64,000 nucleotides of DNA from Diaporthe sp. PMI_573 (lineage: Eukaryota > Ascomycota > Sordariomycetes > Diaporthales > Diaporthaceae). The translations under genes were made by a program, and so were the position numbers. A model generated the notes under the pieces. It saw nothing but the letters and a program-made list of their open reading frames with translations, ran no database searches and was not told the origin of the DNA. Shown one piece after another: positions 11,670-22,916 of the stretch. Position 1 is the stretch's first letter. Every line of letters starts with the position of its first letter. The stretch covers positions 186,001-250,000 of the forward strand of contig JAJTUP010000020.1 of assembly GCA_021399435.1 (NCBI GenBank), given 5' to 3'.

Positions 11670-13340
11670 TTAATTCTTCTTGACCCAAACTGTCTGGGGG
11701 TTGCACCATCCTTTCAGACCGCCCATGCCAGATTCAACACCAATACCGCTCTCCTTGTGACCTCCAAACGACGCCTGCGGGCCGACCTCAAAATGAGTGT
11801 TGACCCAGACGGTTCCAGCCTCTAGACGCCGTGTCAGGCGCTCAGCTCGCTTCAGGTCCTTGCTCCAGACAGAGCCGCCCAGGCCCATCAAGGACACGTT
11901 GGCACGGCGCAGCACATCCTCCTCGTCCGACCACTTCAGAAGCGGCACAATGGGCCCAAACTGCTCCTCAGCGACCAGACGCGAGTCTTCCGGGGGATTG
12001 TCTATCACGGTAGTCGGCATGTAAAAGCCGCTGCCCGGCTTGGTCGCCGGAGGCTCGCCACCAAGAACAACCTTCCATCCCTCTTTGGAGATGTGGCTAT
12101 ATAGGTCCAGCAACTTGGCATACTGCATGCTGTTCTGCGACGATCCGAGGAAAGCCTCAGCATCTTCAGGACCTCCTTTCTTCAGGGTCTTGACGAACTC
12201 CACAAAGGCTTTGAGGAAAGCGTCGTAGATGTCCTCGTGCACGTATACACGCTTGATGCAGAGGCAAACCTGGCCGGTGTTCATGAGAGCTACAGTTGCA
12301 ATCTATTCAGGCCCACGAGGTCAGCATGAATCCAATACGAGCGATGGGTTAGGATCTCCGCATACCTTGGGCACAACATCTGCGATATCGACATCGGGAC
12401 AAACGATGGCGGCATCGTTGCCTCCTAGCTCGAGGGTCACACGCTTCAGGGTTGGAGCGCAGGCCGCCATCACCTTTTTCCCACTGGCCACTGATCCAGT
12501 GAAGCTTATCTTCGCAACTCCTGGGTGTGCTGTAAACATTGGTCCCAGATCCTCGCCGCCACTGAGAACGCTAAACACGCCTTTGGGGAAGACTTTGGCG
12601 CCAAGCTCTCCCAGCTTGAGTGCAGTGTAGGGACTGAATGGCGAAGGCTTCCATATGAAGGTGTTTCCGACGAGGAGCGAGGATACGAGCTTAACCACCC
12701 CGAGCAACATGGGGAAGTTCCATGGAATGATACCGACACCAACGCCAAGGGGAACGTGACGTATCACAATACTTTTCTTGAAGTCCCAACGCATTCAGAG
12801 GTTAGCCAAGGTCAACGAAAGGAAGTGCCGAACATTTAGAAACGGAACGGCGGATGAATGATATGAGATATGAGAGGGCATACCTCGTCCGATTCTTCGA
12901 TCAACTCCTCAGTCAAACGGAGCTTGATTGTCTCGCGGACCTGCTGGATGAGAATAAATAGCTCCATGCCTGCAGCCTGCTGCGGCTTGCCGGTTTCTTT
13001 CCCCAGCAGCGCTGAAAATTCTTTCTGGTTTGCGTCAATTGCGTCTGCAAACTTGGCCAAATACGCCGCTCGATCATCCTGAGAGAGGCTGCTCCATGAT
13101 GGGAATGCCGCTTTCGCCGCCTCGACGGCACGATCGACGTCTTCCTGCGTCGAGACCGGCACCTCGGCAAGCTCCTCCTCGTTGCTGGGATTGACCGCAC
13201 GACGAGTCTTCGCAGTGGTGCTGAGCTGGTTGTCTATCACGTTGCGAAACGTCTGGAGCCAGAGTTAGGACAGGGGCCGCGAGCTTGCTGCACGGACAAA
13301 ACCGACATACCTCGAAGTCATGTAGCTTATAGTCCGCCAT
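11670..13340 (-). CDS. NAD(P)-dependent aldehyde dehydrogenase, 480 aa
   Basis: Oxidises an aldehyde to the acid. Exons 13340-13311, 13252-12884, 12776-12366 and 12302-11670, with introns of 58, 107 and 63 nt, all phase 0. The second intron splits the conserved IIPWNFP-containing half from its upstream helix. Family motifs are in order: IIPWNFPM (substrate/cofactor tunnel), KPSPFSPY, FTGSVASGK (NAD-binding loop), LELGGNDAAIV (general-base Glu) and NTGQVC with the catalytic Cys, then the C-terminal EQFGPIVPLL and FGGHKESGIG segments. The 480 aa match the class length. No targeting signal, so cytosolic. Close to the P450 and regulator, it could oxidise an aldehyde made by the P450, or serve general detoxification. 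Confidence 0.93.
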
Positions 13341-15017
13341 TGTTGATATGTACTAGGCTAATGATTAGATTGCTTAGCCGTAGGATCAATTGAGTATTAA
13401 GTTGCAGCGAAGAAGGAAAAATGAAATGGAAGATGGCACGCCGGGCGATTTGAAGGACCCTGAGCTCAGGAGTGGGCCACTTTATCCGACGATCACACGC
13501 TGAGACTCAACCGAACTGGCCAACCACCAACATGCATAAAACACTGGGGCTCTGCGAAACACAGCGTGCGGGGGCAGGTAAAGAGTCCCGCGGTCCTTAC
13601 TAGGGATCGAACGGGGAAAGGACAGTTTGAAGTTAGGCCAGCATAGCGCGTTGGGGCCTCGTGCTAAAAGAGCCACTTTTCCGGGGGTCTAGACACTTCG
13701 AGGATGAGTAAACGTTGCTTGGACTGCAGTAGAGCCAAGAGGCGATGCATCATGTTGAAAAAAGATTAGTCGTTTGTTCTACACAGTACCCTAGGGTACT
13801 GTTCGACTGCAGTGATTCGACTGCCGTGATTGCCGCCAACGGCGACCAAACCTGGGCCCGGCCCATGCATGAAGCACGAACAGGCCCTTCTCCGGGCTTG
13901 GCAAAAAGAGGTACTCCGTACGGGATGTGATAAGACAGCTATGTACTGTGCAACTCACACTAGGAAAATGATCCCGTTGTGCATGCGGCTAGTTGCGTGC
14001 GAAAGGAGGGGATATGTACGATGGTGTAGGTGACAGATCAGAAGTACGGTGCGTCAGGTTTACTCTTAGTTCCATCCCGTTACAAGTGAGTAGGCCAAAT
14101 CAGAAATCCAAACACTAACTTGACTTGAATGTGCATTTCTATTGAACCGGGTCAGCCGGGTCAACACTTGATGTACTCGTGGCTTACCAGGACTAACGAG
14201 GAAACCTAGAGGGGATACGTGAATCGTCCCTACAACGCCTTTGCTGGCGAACGTCAGTCATATCTGAGCGACAGTCCCTCCTCAAGTCGCCGCGGACAGC
14301 AGCTGACCCGGCTCTCTGGACAAGCAGAGCAGTCTGACACTTGACGAATTGCGTGGCACACTACTTTGATATAGTTCAGCCTTTTGCGCTAAGGCGGCCG
14401 TTCTCAAAGTGACGTGGCTGCTCAGATTGCTTGTTCCCCAAATAGCTAGCAGAGAGCAGAACACACTCAACCGCCCCCCCCCCCATTCCGCAGGTTTCTC
14501 GGTATCCTCCAAGTAACAGCCAGACTACCAAATTACTCTGCCCAGACGTCCATCGGAACCCTCTCGAGTGTGTGGAAAAGGCTGGGTTTCTCACCAGTGA
14601 GGGATTGATACAAGAAATGGACAGCATGATGACTATTGCGATGTGAGGTTAGACGTTGAAGCACGTGACGTGTTTTCCTTCACTGTTGGATGTAATATAA
14701 AAACTTTCGTTTTACTCAGTAGGTAGTAACCAACAACCTCTCGCGATCGGACTACTAAAAGAGACCCATCCGCCAAACGATCGCATTCTGGAGCTGATAA
14801 CATGGCGCACTCCAGCATCAAGTCCGACAGATTGTCTATCAATATTCTCGAGGGCGAGTGTCATAAGTCGGTAGCTCGAGCTCTATGCAACACCTTGTTA
14901 CATGATCAGGCACATTTGGACTTGGCGTCAGCATTTGCTGCTTCGCGTAAGCCAGTTTCAACTGCAGATCCCTCTGAGATTCCTCTAGGTTGGGTGTCTA
15001 ACCTAAAAACTATAAAT
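13341..15017. other. gene-free stretch
   Basis: About 1.7 kb between the dehydrogenase start and the 3' end of the AsaB-like gene. Its left end is the dehydrogenase promoter. It holds the Zn2Cys6-like fragment at 13704 and a C-run at 14474-14484. Open frames near 14802-15242 on the plus strand are shadows of the minus-strand gene. I see nothing else. Confidence 0.45.
13704..13769 (+). pseudogene. Zn2Cys6 DNA-binding half-motif fragment
   Basis: An ATG opens a 21-codon frame carrying KRCLDCSRAKRRC, the exact first half (C-x2-C-x6-C with basic residues) of a fungal binuclear zinc cluster, then meets a TAG. I find no second half downstream with usable splice sites. It may be a decayed first exon of a lost regulator, or an exon of a gene whose continuation I missed. 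Confidence 0.35.
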
Positions 15018-15955
15018 CTAGTCTTCAAAGAACACAAGCATCTTGAGTTCGATACTCGCTCTCTCCGGCTCATGAATGTACCTGTCATCTACAAAAGAGC
15101 TGTGCAGGATGCTCATATTGGGCTCAAAACTCCCAGCTCCTACTCCCTTGCTGTCCCATTGAACGAAAATGACAGGCTCATCTGTTTGCTGGTGTTCAAG
15201 AAATACCCACTCGTGCTGATCACTGTACGACACCGTGTCTAGCCAATAGTCCCCAACGGGCTTTCCAAAGACCTTGAAAGTATTCGGAGGCCTTTGGAAA
15301 ATTTGTTCGTGCCGGTCTTCCGCCTTGACGCTGCTAGGGACCAGAAAGGCGAGTGGATCGCGGGTGATCCTCCTCAGGGGCCTCCATACGTTCAACAAGA
15401 TTACGCGCCCATTGGGTGGTAGATTCTTGGGCTCAAAGGGCATCTTGGGAAGACTGGTGTGAAGCAGGTCTAGGCCACTCTGGCGGGTAGAGTCACCGTG
15501 GATGTTGAATACTGGTGTCGTGTCCGACTTGATGCCGCTCGAGTCCGAGCGTCGAATTCGGGAGGCGGTGATGAAGGTATGAGTAGCACCAAGTCTGTTG
15601 CCATGGATCAGTTAGCATCATGGCTACGGCAATGATCCATCTTCGAATCTTGGGATTATGCTTACCGTCTTTTAACCAACTCGGGGGTCGTCTTCAGGGT
15701 CACGTCCCAGACCTCAGTCTCATCGTCCCAATTCTTGATGTCGACTTCATCTTTGAGGAACTCTAGCCCGTCTTTTTCGAGAGTGAACCTGTCTATCTCG
15801 GATCGGATGTTACGTATGAACACCTCACGTTCATCTCTCCAGTTGTCGGCATGGGAGTACAAGTCGACCGGTGTCGTCAGGAATTCCGGTGACGGAGGGG
15901 GCTTTCTATAAAGCAGCTTTGTCGGAACTCCCGATTCTGTTCTCGCTGGGGACAT
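15018..15955 (-). CDS. AsaB/CmcJ/NvfI-like hydroxylase/desaturase family protein, 288 aa
   Basis: Exons 15955-15666 and 15594-15018 with a 71-nt intron (GTAAG donor). The family comprises fungal and bacterial proteins related to CmcJ (cephem methoxylation partner), GA4 desaturase and the NvfI/EfuI oxygenases of secondary metabolism. Recognisable segments are an N-terminal domain with KLLYRKPP; IFNIHGD-like residues (VFNIHGDSTRQ) where the fold places its metal or substrate pocket; VILLNVWRPLRRITRDPLAF, the strongest family hallmark; and the C-terminal SDQHEWVFLEHQQTDE...HSSFVDDR...RASIELKMLVF. The length is close to the family average. The ATG giving MSPARTES is chosen over a longer upstream frame because it begins where the family begins. 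Possible iron/2-oxoglutarate-type oxidation is inference. It lies 1.7 kb from the dehydrogenase and is probably functionally grouped with it. Confidence 0.75.
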
Positions 15956-16791
15956 GATGGTGGAGAATGGACTTCGTCTTGCGAGCTCAGAAGCTTCAGG
16001 AATAACATGAAATATCTGAATGAAACAGAATTGATGACGTGGAAGATCAATCTTGGTGACCAGTAGGGAGGAGGGAGGTAAATATAACAAGTTCTGTAAT
16101 ACAGTGGATTGTGCGCCTTGTGAGGAGGGCCAGTATAAACAGGCGTTTCAATAGTGACCGCAGATGGGGAGCGGAGCACTGGTACAGAAATGATCCCTTG
16201 CTTTACATCTCTGCCAGTGGTAGTTATCTACACTATATCTACACAGGGGTATAAAGGTTAAATGCCCGCGTACTGTCACATTGCCCCACACAGCTTCAGA
16301 TATGCGTGTCACCTCGGATGTACTGAAGTCCAGATACCTAGTGGTTTTTTAAAACTTGCTGAATGTGCTAAGGTACCTCTGCTATTGAAGATGCTGGAAA
16401 AGGACGACGCCAATAAATGTAACTCAGGTGGCCGCTGGCCAGAGAATTTAAATGGTTTCGCTTTTATTCCGGAAACGTACGTCTCCTAAGCGGTCTGTAA
16501 TCGGTCCCTTCATACGGTGGTAAGCGCTTAAACATCCCTGAGGATTTAACCTTCGCTATCCCTGAGGGTAATGACTTGTTATCCCTGTGCAGGTAATGAC
16601 TCGGTCACTCCCTACAACTGACACAAGAAACTGGATTGTCATTGACTTCATGGTGGGGATGTAACTTGCCTCTTATTCTCAGTCACTACGACTAATGGTC
16701 TGTCTATGGGATGGCGAATTCTCCCCTCCTTGGGCTGAGGCAATATTGCCACTTGGCCCTTTCGAGATAGCGGACTCCAAAGATAATTAGC

Positions 16792-16815
16792 GAGTCCGAG
16801 TCCGAGTCCGAGTCC
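16792..16815. repeat. GAGTCC hexanucleotide microsatellite, four units
   Basis: Four perfect head-to-tail copies of GAGTCC. On the minus strand it reads as a Ser-Asp repeat in a short frame with no other coding signs. Confidence 0.85.
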
Positions 16816-17029
16816 AGAGTTCTGGTTCCCTTCTTCACAACGCATCTTGTTAACCTTTGAGGATATAAAGAGAACACACTGGATCTGAAGTCTGGGAACT
16901 CAGGCAAGGCATACCGGCATCTCGCTCACGCTCGTCCCTTCGCCCCAGTCTGCCCTTTCTTATCCCGATTCATAGTCTGTTCTGTAGTATGTGCTGGGGC
17001 AGGGCGGAATTCTCCATGCCGGGCTTTGT

Positions 17030-17760
17030 CTACACACCGTCAGCAGACGAGGATAGGGCATAGGCAACGGACATTCCCGCTGTAACCACACGAGTAAGAT
17101 CCTGGTGAAGCCTAATTTGCCTGGATCGAAAGTTGCTACTGTATAGATAAGAGAAGGTGCTCATTAGCGATGTAGTGTAGGTCGTGGATGGCCTCCTTCT
17201 AATTTTTACGACTAATGATGGTGGGCCGCAGCTGGAGATTGTTGGACTGGTCCATAACAAGCTTGAAATAGTCCGTGACGACTTCTGTATCAATACCCAT
17301 AGAAGCGCTCTCGGGACAGTGAGGTTGAGGAGTGGAGCCAACCACTCTCGAGTTTCGCGCAGCTGCAGGCATATGGTCAAAGATTAGGCATGCCTCCAAA
17401 CGAAAGCAGGTCTCGATTCGACCATTTCCTCCAAGTCAATACGAGTACTTTGATCTCCGCGCCCACCTTTGGTGAAAGAGATCGGGGTTCTCCTGATAGA
17501 GGGCGGTGAGAGCTCGCGATCGCCGGACACACTATTGCAAGATACAAATCGTGCAATCTCAGCAATATCAAGTATGAGTTGTGTGAAACCTTATTAACAT
17601 TCAAGACAATTCGTAGCGGCCCAAAGTGGTCCGTAATCCGAAGAGGTACTGGCGGGGCCCTCGCCTGAGGTGTAACAGATTTAATCCCCGTGAGTTTTTC
17701 GGGATGGTAGACATCGGCTGTTACCTTCGTCGCGTCTCCGCGCCACACCACCCGAGTCAT
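17030..17760 (-). pseudogene. possible decayed gene, unrecognised
   Basis: Minus-strand open pieces in different frames (17760-17377, 17399-17199 and 17380-17030) have protein-like content, for example VVWRGDATKVTADVYHPEKL and IDTEVVTDYFKLVMDQSNN. No ATG-to-stop gene can be assembled with convincing splice sites, and I recognise no family. It could be a pseudogene or a multi-exon gene I failed to resolve. Confidence 0.2.
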
Positions 17761-18400
17761 GTTGCTCTCCCCAGATATACGGTCTCAAAGCAGCTGAGTC
17801 CGACACCAAAGGTGGAGATGAAGATGTGGCTTGCCATTACGGCACTGCCCCTTAGTTAGGGGCTATAGTACACACGACTGCCTAATCACTACTCGGCAGT
17901 TGGAAAGGTACCGCGAGGCTCGCCAACTAGGTACCTCTTGGGACCTATGAGGCTGCCAGTACGGCACGGCTGACATAACTAATCACAAAACCGGCAGCAT
18001 AGACCGCGTCACAGGCATTAGCTATTTGGCAATTCATGAATTGACATACTCACAACCATGGGTGCATGCCATCTACCACTCACACCCACATCATACCATC
18101 TGGGCCACAATGGGACTTATCCACTTCAAAGGATGGACTGGCGGTAGCCGTTTCCGGATCGCCCAGGACAATTTTGTTCTTTGTGATCAATGATCGTTCA
18201 ACATGATAGTCGGAGTATCGCAACTCTGCAACGTGCTTTACCACGGCAAATGATAAAATATAAACCACTGGGGCATGCAAAAGAGCCCCCTACAATCCGC
18301 TTATTTTGACCGATTCAGCCTGGCGAGGAAGCCACTGACTGCAGCGCCCACCATCGCCGAAACAAGAACCTGAGACTGCATAAAAGCGACAGTCTACAAG

Positions 18401-21400
18401 ATGTCAATGTCACTTCCACCGCTGAATCTCGCGGCGGACAATCATCGGGCGCCTCCACGGAGAGCGGGATCCGCACCGCCAGCACGAGCACCGGGAGAAC
18501 AAGTAATAGCGCCGCCAGTGCTGCACCAGCAGCAGGAAGATTTGCGGTACCAACAAGAAATAGCATCTATTGTCCGAACCAGGACGTTCCGGGACTTCAG
18601 GTTCCGAATTAACAACTACTTCGAATACAACCGGCGAGGACTCGTGCCGGAATACCAGATTTTACGACAGCTGCCGTGGGATCAAGCGCTGATAGACCCA
18701 ACAAAGGCGCTTGTCCCGTATGACGGACGAGCGGCCCCGCGCGATTGGAATAGCCTCTATAACGATCCCTTTGGACGCGATGATGAAGCCATTCGTGCCC
18801 AGCAGGCTGAGAACATGGTACCGTTCAAGCCTCCCGAAGCTGGTTTCGTTCGACCCAAGCATGATACAGGAGGTAGGCATAATGTGTTCTGGACATCTAC
18901 GCCGTGTCATTAAATATGGCGTAGTGAGAGTTGCACCCATGGCCCCGAGCGCTATTGTGGAAGGCTGAAACTGAATGCTGACTGCCGGAAAGACGCCTTT
19001 GTGATAGGTCTCCGCGAGTGGCTCCGAGACCAAGGCCTCGATATCAGGTCGCTGCGGCATCTCGGGGCCGGCGGCACGGGCCTGGCCACTCTCTTTGAGG
19101 TACGCTCAAGCAGAAGCCGCGTGCGCAAGAAATTCGTCATTAAGTCGTCCAGGAGAGCGAACGATCCGCTTTTGCAATACGAGAAATCTATTCAGATGGT
19201 ATGTATACTTGGTGAAGCCTCCTGCGGCACGATTCTTTCCAGCCTGGTGCTGACTCTGGTGGTCCTATACGAAGAATCTCAGACGCGCACCGCACATTGT
19301 ACGAACTCTCCTGTGGGCGGATGACATCTTGACCGGTGCCCCACTCACCGAGGGTACTAGGTTGTTTTGTCAACAAATGGATGATCAAGACCTAATTTAC
19401 CTCGAGGTCATGAAAGGGGGCAATCTGTCACATTTGATAGGGAAAGCGGTTGCCGCAGAGGCGATGTTCCCTAATGGCGTCTTGTGGAATGTTTTCTTCT
19501 GCCGTGAGCTTGACTGCACCCCTGGCTGAGTGTGCAATGATTGCTGACCGTCTTATGATGATTCGCAAACCAGTTGTGCGAGCTTGTATCAATATGGAGT
19601 ACCCGCCTAGACTGCAAATACAAGAGAACGGAGACTGGTTTTGGGATTCCGAGACGGGTGAAGACGGCATGGAAAGGGTCCCTGACCAAGAATATCAAAA
19701 GCAGGGATATGGGTTGGTGCATTTCGATTTAGACCCGAGCAATGGTGAGAGCCCCCGTGTCCTATGCGAATTGTGGGTGATGCTAGTTGACTGATGATGT
19801 CGTCAACCAGTGATGATTGGCGACTACGACGCAAGGCATCCAGCTATGCCGGTTTTCAAGGTAAGGGACGAACCTGCGTTGGCTATGCAGACCTGGAAGA
19901 GTATCTAAGCAAAACACTTACACTGTCGCAGGCTGGTGACTTCAGCCATTCATCGGTACCACGGAATCCAACTTTCGCCACTCGGTAGGTACTTATCACA
20001 ATTGTTCCAGCTACGTAGCGTTGGAGAAAGCTCGAGATTCAACTAACACATTTTGTTGTTATAAAGAGATCAGGTTTGGGGGATGAGGAAAGCCGGTAAA
20101 AGAACTCACCAATTGCCTGTAAGATACAGATTCTCAAAGTCTCAGCTGCCCATTCGGGGAGATCTCTTGATGACTGGTATCTAGGAACAATTTCACAAAG
20201 AATGGGAATACGTGCGAAACCTTCCCCAAGATGAATTTCCAGTTCCCAAGGTCGCAGGAAACTATGGTCCAACTAGTAATATCTGGGCCATTGGCATGGT
20301 AAGTCAGACTCAGTAAAGAGGGTTTGAGGCTGGGGGTTAATGCGCTGCAAAGGTCTTGCATGATATGATCACACGGAATAAGCCACCGGATCCCCCAGCC
20401 GCTTTCGGCCCAATGAACGGTCTAGATGCCAGCTTGATGCCTGATGGTATCGCGACGTTCCGTGATGTCAACGGCACTACAGTAGATCCATTCTACACCC
20501 ACGGCAGCTGGCTACGAAACGCGCAAACCATCGATAATGACCTCAAAGGACTGCTTATCCGATGCTTGGCGGACCAGCCGGCTCATAGACCTACTCTGCA
20601 GGAGTTGACCGCATGGATGGACAAGGCTGACAGGATTCTCGCTTGGAACGATGACCCGGACAACCGAGAGTGGTTTGAACAGTTGGTGAACGAGGCTCCC
20701 GACGTACGTACTATGTCTGTTCTGTTGCAAACATCACATTCTGGCGATTAAGGATTGCTAACTTCTATTCATAGGCGATTGAAATGGTCGACCCTCTTCT
20801 TGATCTAATGCCAGACCAGGTCTCCGGTCTTCCGGCGGCCAGCCGCCTGTCTTTTCTACCTGGCGTTCTTCGCATGTGGACTTGGCTGTTTGGAGCTAAA
20901 ACATCGCGAACTTCCCAAGCACCTCAAGCACCTCAAGGCCCTCAAGACCCTCAAGTACCGCAAGATGGCCCACAGGGTAACGTGACGAGGATCTCTAATC
21001 TGAGCAATACTGCTGGAGTCAGTCTTCAGACACTCTCTGGTGCCAGGTCAAATGCGAACCCACCACAACCAGAGAGGGACGACAGGGCGCCGTCCAACAA
21101 TTCCGCTTGGCTATTCAATGTTAATATGGATCAGTTAGTACTGAATGTCTTAGGAGTCGCACTCGCGAACCCGATGCCAGATGCAGCCTTGAATCCAGCG
21201 CCAGATGTAGGCGAAAGAGCAGCAGACCGGTTGCCTCCGTCAACACCTGTACGGCCGACGGCGGGCCCAGGCAGGAGACTCGGCTCGGGGGCCGGCCAGA
21301 ATGGAGCGGCAACCCCATCTCCCTTTGGCACTTTATTGAGCAGCTCGACCACAACCAACAGGACCTCGATGGGCTCACGATCAAATACATATCTCAGCGG

Positions 21401-22163
21401 CAATCCGAGCTCCAGCGCGACGTCGGTGGACGATGCTCCGGATACCTTCCTAACTGCTCAAGACCTAGCGGCACTTGGTGGCAACGGCGTACCGACGGGG
21501 ATACCGAGAGGAGTCGTTATCACTATGTCTGAAGGATTGAGCGGACGGGACATAATTCCCATCCCCCCGTTTCCACCTGGAACGGCGCCACCTGCCCCGC
21601 CACCAGGATACCTGTATGGTCGAGCATCGCCCAGTCAGCCCTTGGATGGCCAAATCGTGCCAGAGGGGATGTTCACACTTAGGATCGATAGGGCTGATCC
21701 AGCGCGCGGCGGAGTACCCAACATCTTTTACCGAGATCTCACCATCGGAGGAGGTGTAGCTAAAGCACGAGATAACAACGTGGGGAGAAACGATCCGGAC
21801 GATGGCGGGAGGCTAGGTCTGCCCCAACCAGACGAACGAGGCCCGTGGTTGCCGAAAGTCCAGGCGGTCCGCATACCACCGTACGGCCTTTTTGAGAGGC
21901 CACCGCAGAGACCCCGCGGGTATTACTACGGCCGGAGGCTCTACATGTCGCCTGCGGAGATCCAAGTCCTGGCAGACAGAGGGATCGGAGCCCCGCCAGG
22001 CCGTAGAATCATACGACTAGTGCACGTTCCCGAGCCTGAGGGGGACAACTATGAGAGACCGACCATCTTCTACCAGATTGAGCCCCGGGCTAGAGCCCCG
22101 CGGCCGCCCAGTGATGATGATCCTGAGCCGAATATCCTCTATTGCACTCTTCCGATTTCGTGA
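18401..22163 (+). CDS. divergent protein kinase-like protein with long Pro-rich tail, 1023 aa
   Basis: Ten exons: 18401-18872, 19008-19198, 19275-19503, 19574-19744, 19811-19860, 19932-19984, 20067-20118, 20185-20298, 20353-20703, 20775-22163; all phases fit and total exactly 1024 codons. Kinase landmarks: glycine loop HLGAGGTGLATLF; FVIK with the ATP Lys; helix-C Glu in QYEKS; IYLEVMKGGNL hinge; LVHFDLDPSN in place of HRDLKxxN (catalytic Asp and Asn kept, Lys replaced); GDFS in place of DFG; LPEQF for the APE region; NIWAIGM in subdomain IX. Residues about 1-155 are a low-complexity leader. Residues about 565-1023 are disordered, with a PQ repeat and many Pro/Gly. It resembles ascomycete-specific expanded kinase-like families. 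Whether it is catalytic is open, because the DFG Gly is lost but the metal-binding Asp remains. Confidence 0.8.
20915..20960 (+). repeat. in-frame CCTCAAG(N)C minisatellite
   Basis: A 9-bp unit (xxxCCTCAA) repeated about five times, encoding a PQA/PQG/PQD/PQV run at the start of the disordered tail of the kinase-like protein. It is likely length-variable. Confidence 0.6.
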
Positions 22164-22916
22164 ACTGCTTTGCCGTAAATATTCAAGAATCACTCATGAC
22201 CTTTCATCTCGGAAAATTACTTGTTGCTCCTTATTTATAATCTAAGAAAACCATTGATGTATGTCGTTCTTCTCGAATAAGCTTGTCCGTATGATTGAGA
22301 GTATGTATAATTGAAAAGTCAAGTACTAAAACCAGAGTTTTACATTTGTGACCAGACGAATCTTTTGCGCATATGGGAGGACTGGCGTATAGGTGAACAA
22401 TTCGTGGTTGGCGCGATACATGAGGGTCTCATCTCACTTGAGTTGTTCTGAATCAGTACACGGCTTGACAGAGGGATCGTCCAATCCAAACCCACCTATC
22501 ACATAAAGAACTACTCAGACTAGATTTCCGTTGGTATCCTGTTCATTCCAATGCTAGCGTCAGCATTCCTCTCCACGTTTCGCGCTGATAATCCGGCGAA
22601 CCAGCCGTTAGCGTTCGAATATCGTTGTATCACACTAATGCGTGAGGCCCACCATCTGAATTTAGCGTCCAAATGTTGTTCGGTCGTATTCAGGGTCTTA
22701 CTGAGGTGTCTGTTGTATGAAGCTACAGATACATGGCGATGAGACCTCTGAATGTATTCTTGATGCGATCGAACAAAAAAAAACAAGACCAGACCATAGA
22801 TAAAAGGCAAGGCTCCCGCTCTTTTGTCGCCATAAATGAACACGTCTCAACAGAGGTATTATCGAACATTCAGATATCATTTTGTCTCTCGCGCACTCCT
22901 CCAACCACCAGCCACC
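22164..22916. other. gene-free stretch
   Basis: Holds the 3' end of the kinase-like gene and the promoter of the exonuclease gene. AT-rich near 22180-22330, with an A-run near 22773-22785. No gene seen. Confidence 0.45.

Larger units (their letters stand above)
15956..18400. other. long gene-poor region
   Basis: About 2.4 kb. It contains the upstream region of the AsaB-like gene, a GAGTCC microsatellite, short direct repeats near 16535-16610 (ATCCCTGAGG and GTAATGACT, each twice) and scattered minus-strand open pieces described separately. No intact gene is visible. The last few hundred bases are the promoter of the kinase-like gene. Confidence 0.4.

Noticed and set aside
13590..13665. tRNA-like T-arm on the minus strand (GTTCGATCC)
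   Set aside because: No matching D-arm, anticodon stem or acceptor pairing could be drawn upstream.
14802..15242. 146-codon plus-strand frame with an ATG
   Set aside because: Largely antisense to the AsaB-like gene, whose family motifs and splice sites are clear.
16535..16610. short direct repeats (ATCCCTGAGG, GTAATGACT) considered as a CRISPR or attachment site
   Set aside because: Only two copies each, irregular spacing, and a eukaryotic context.
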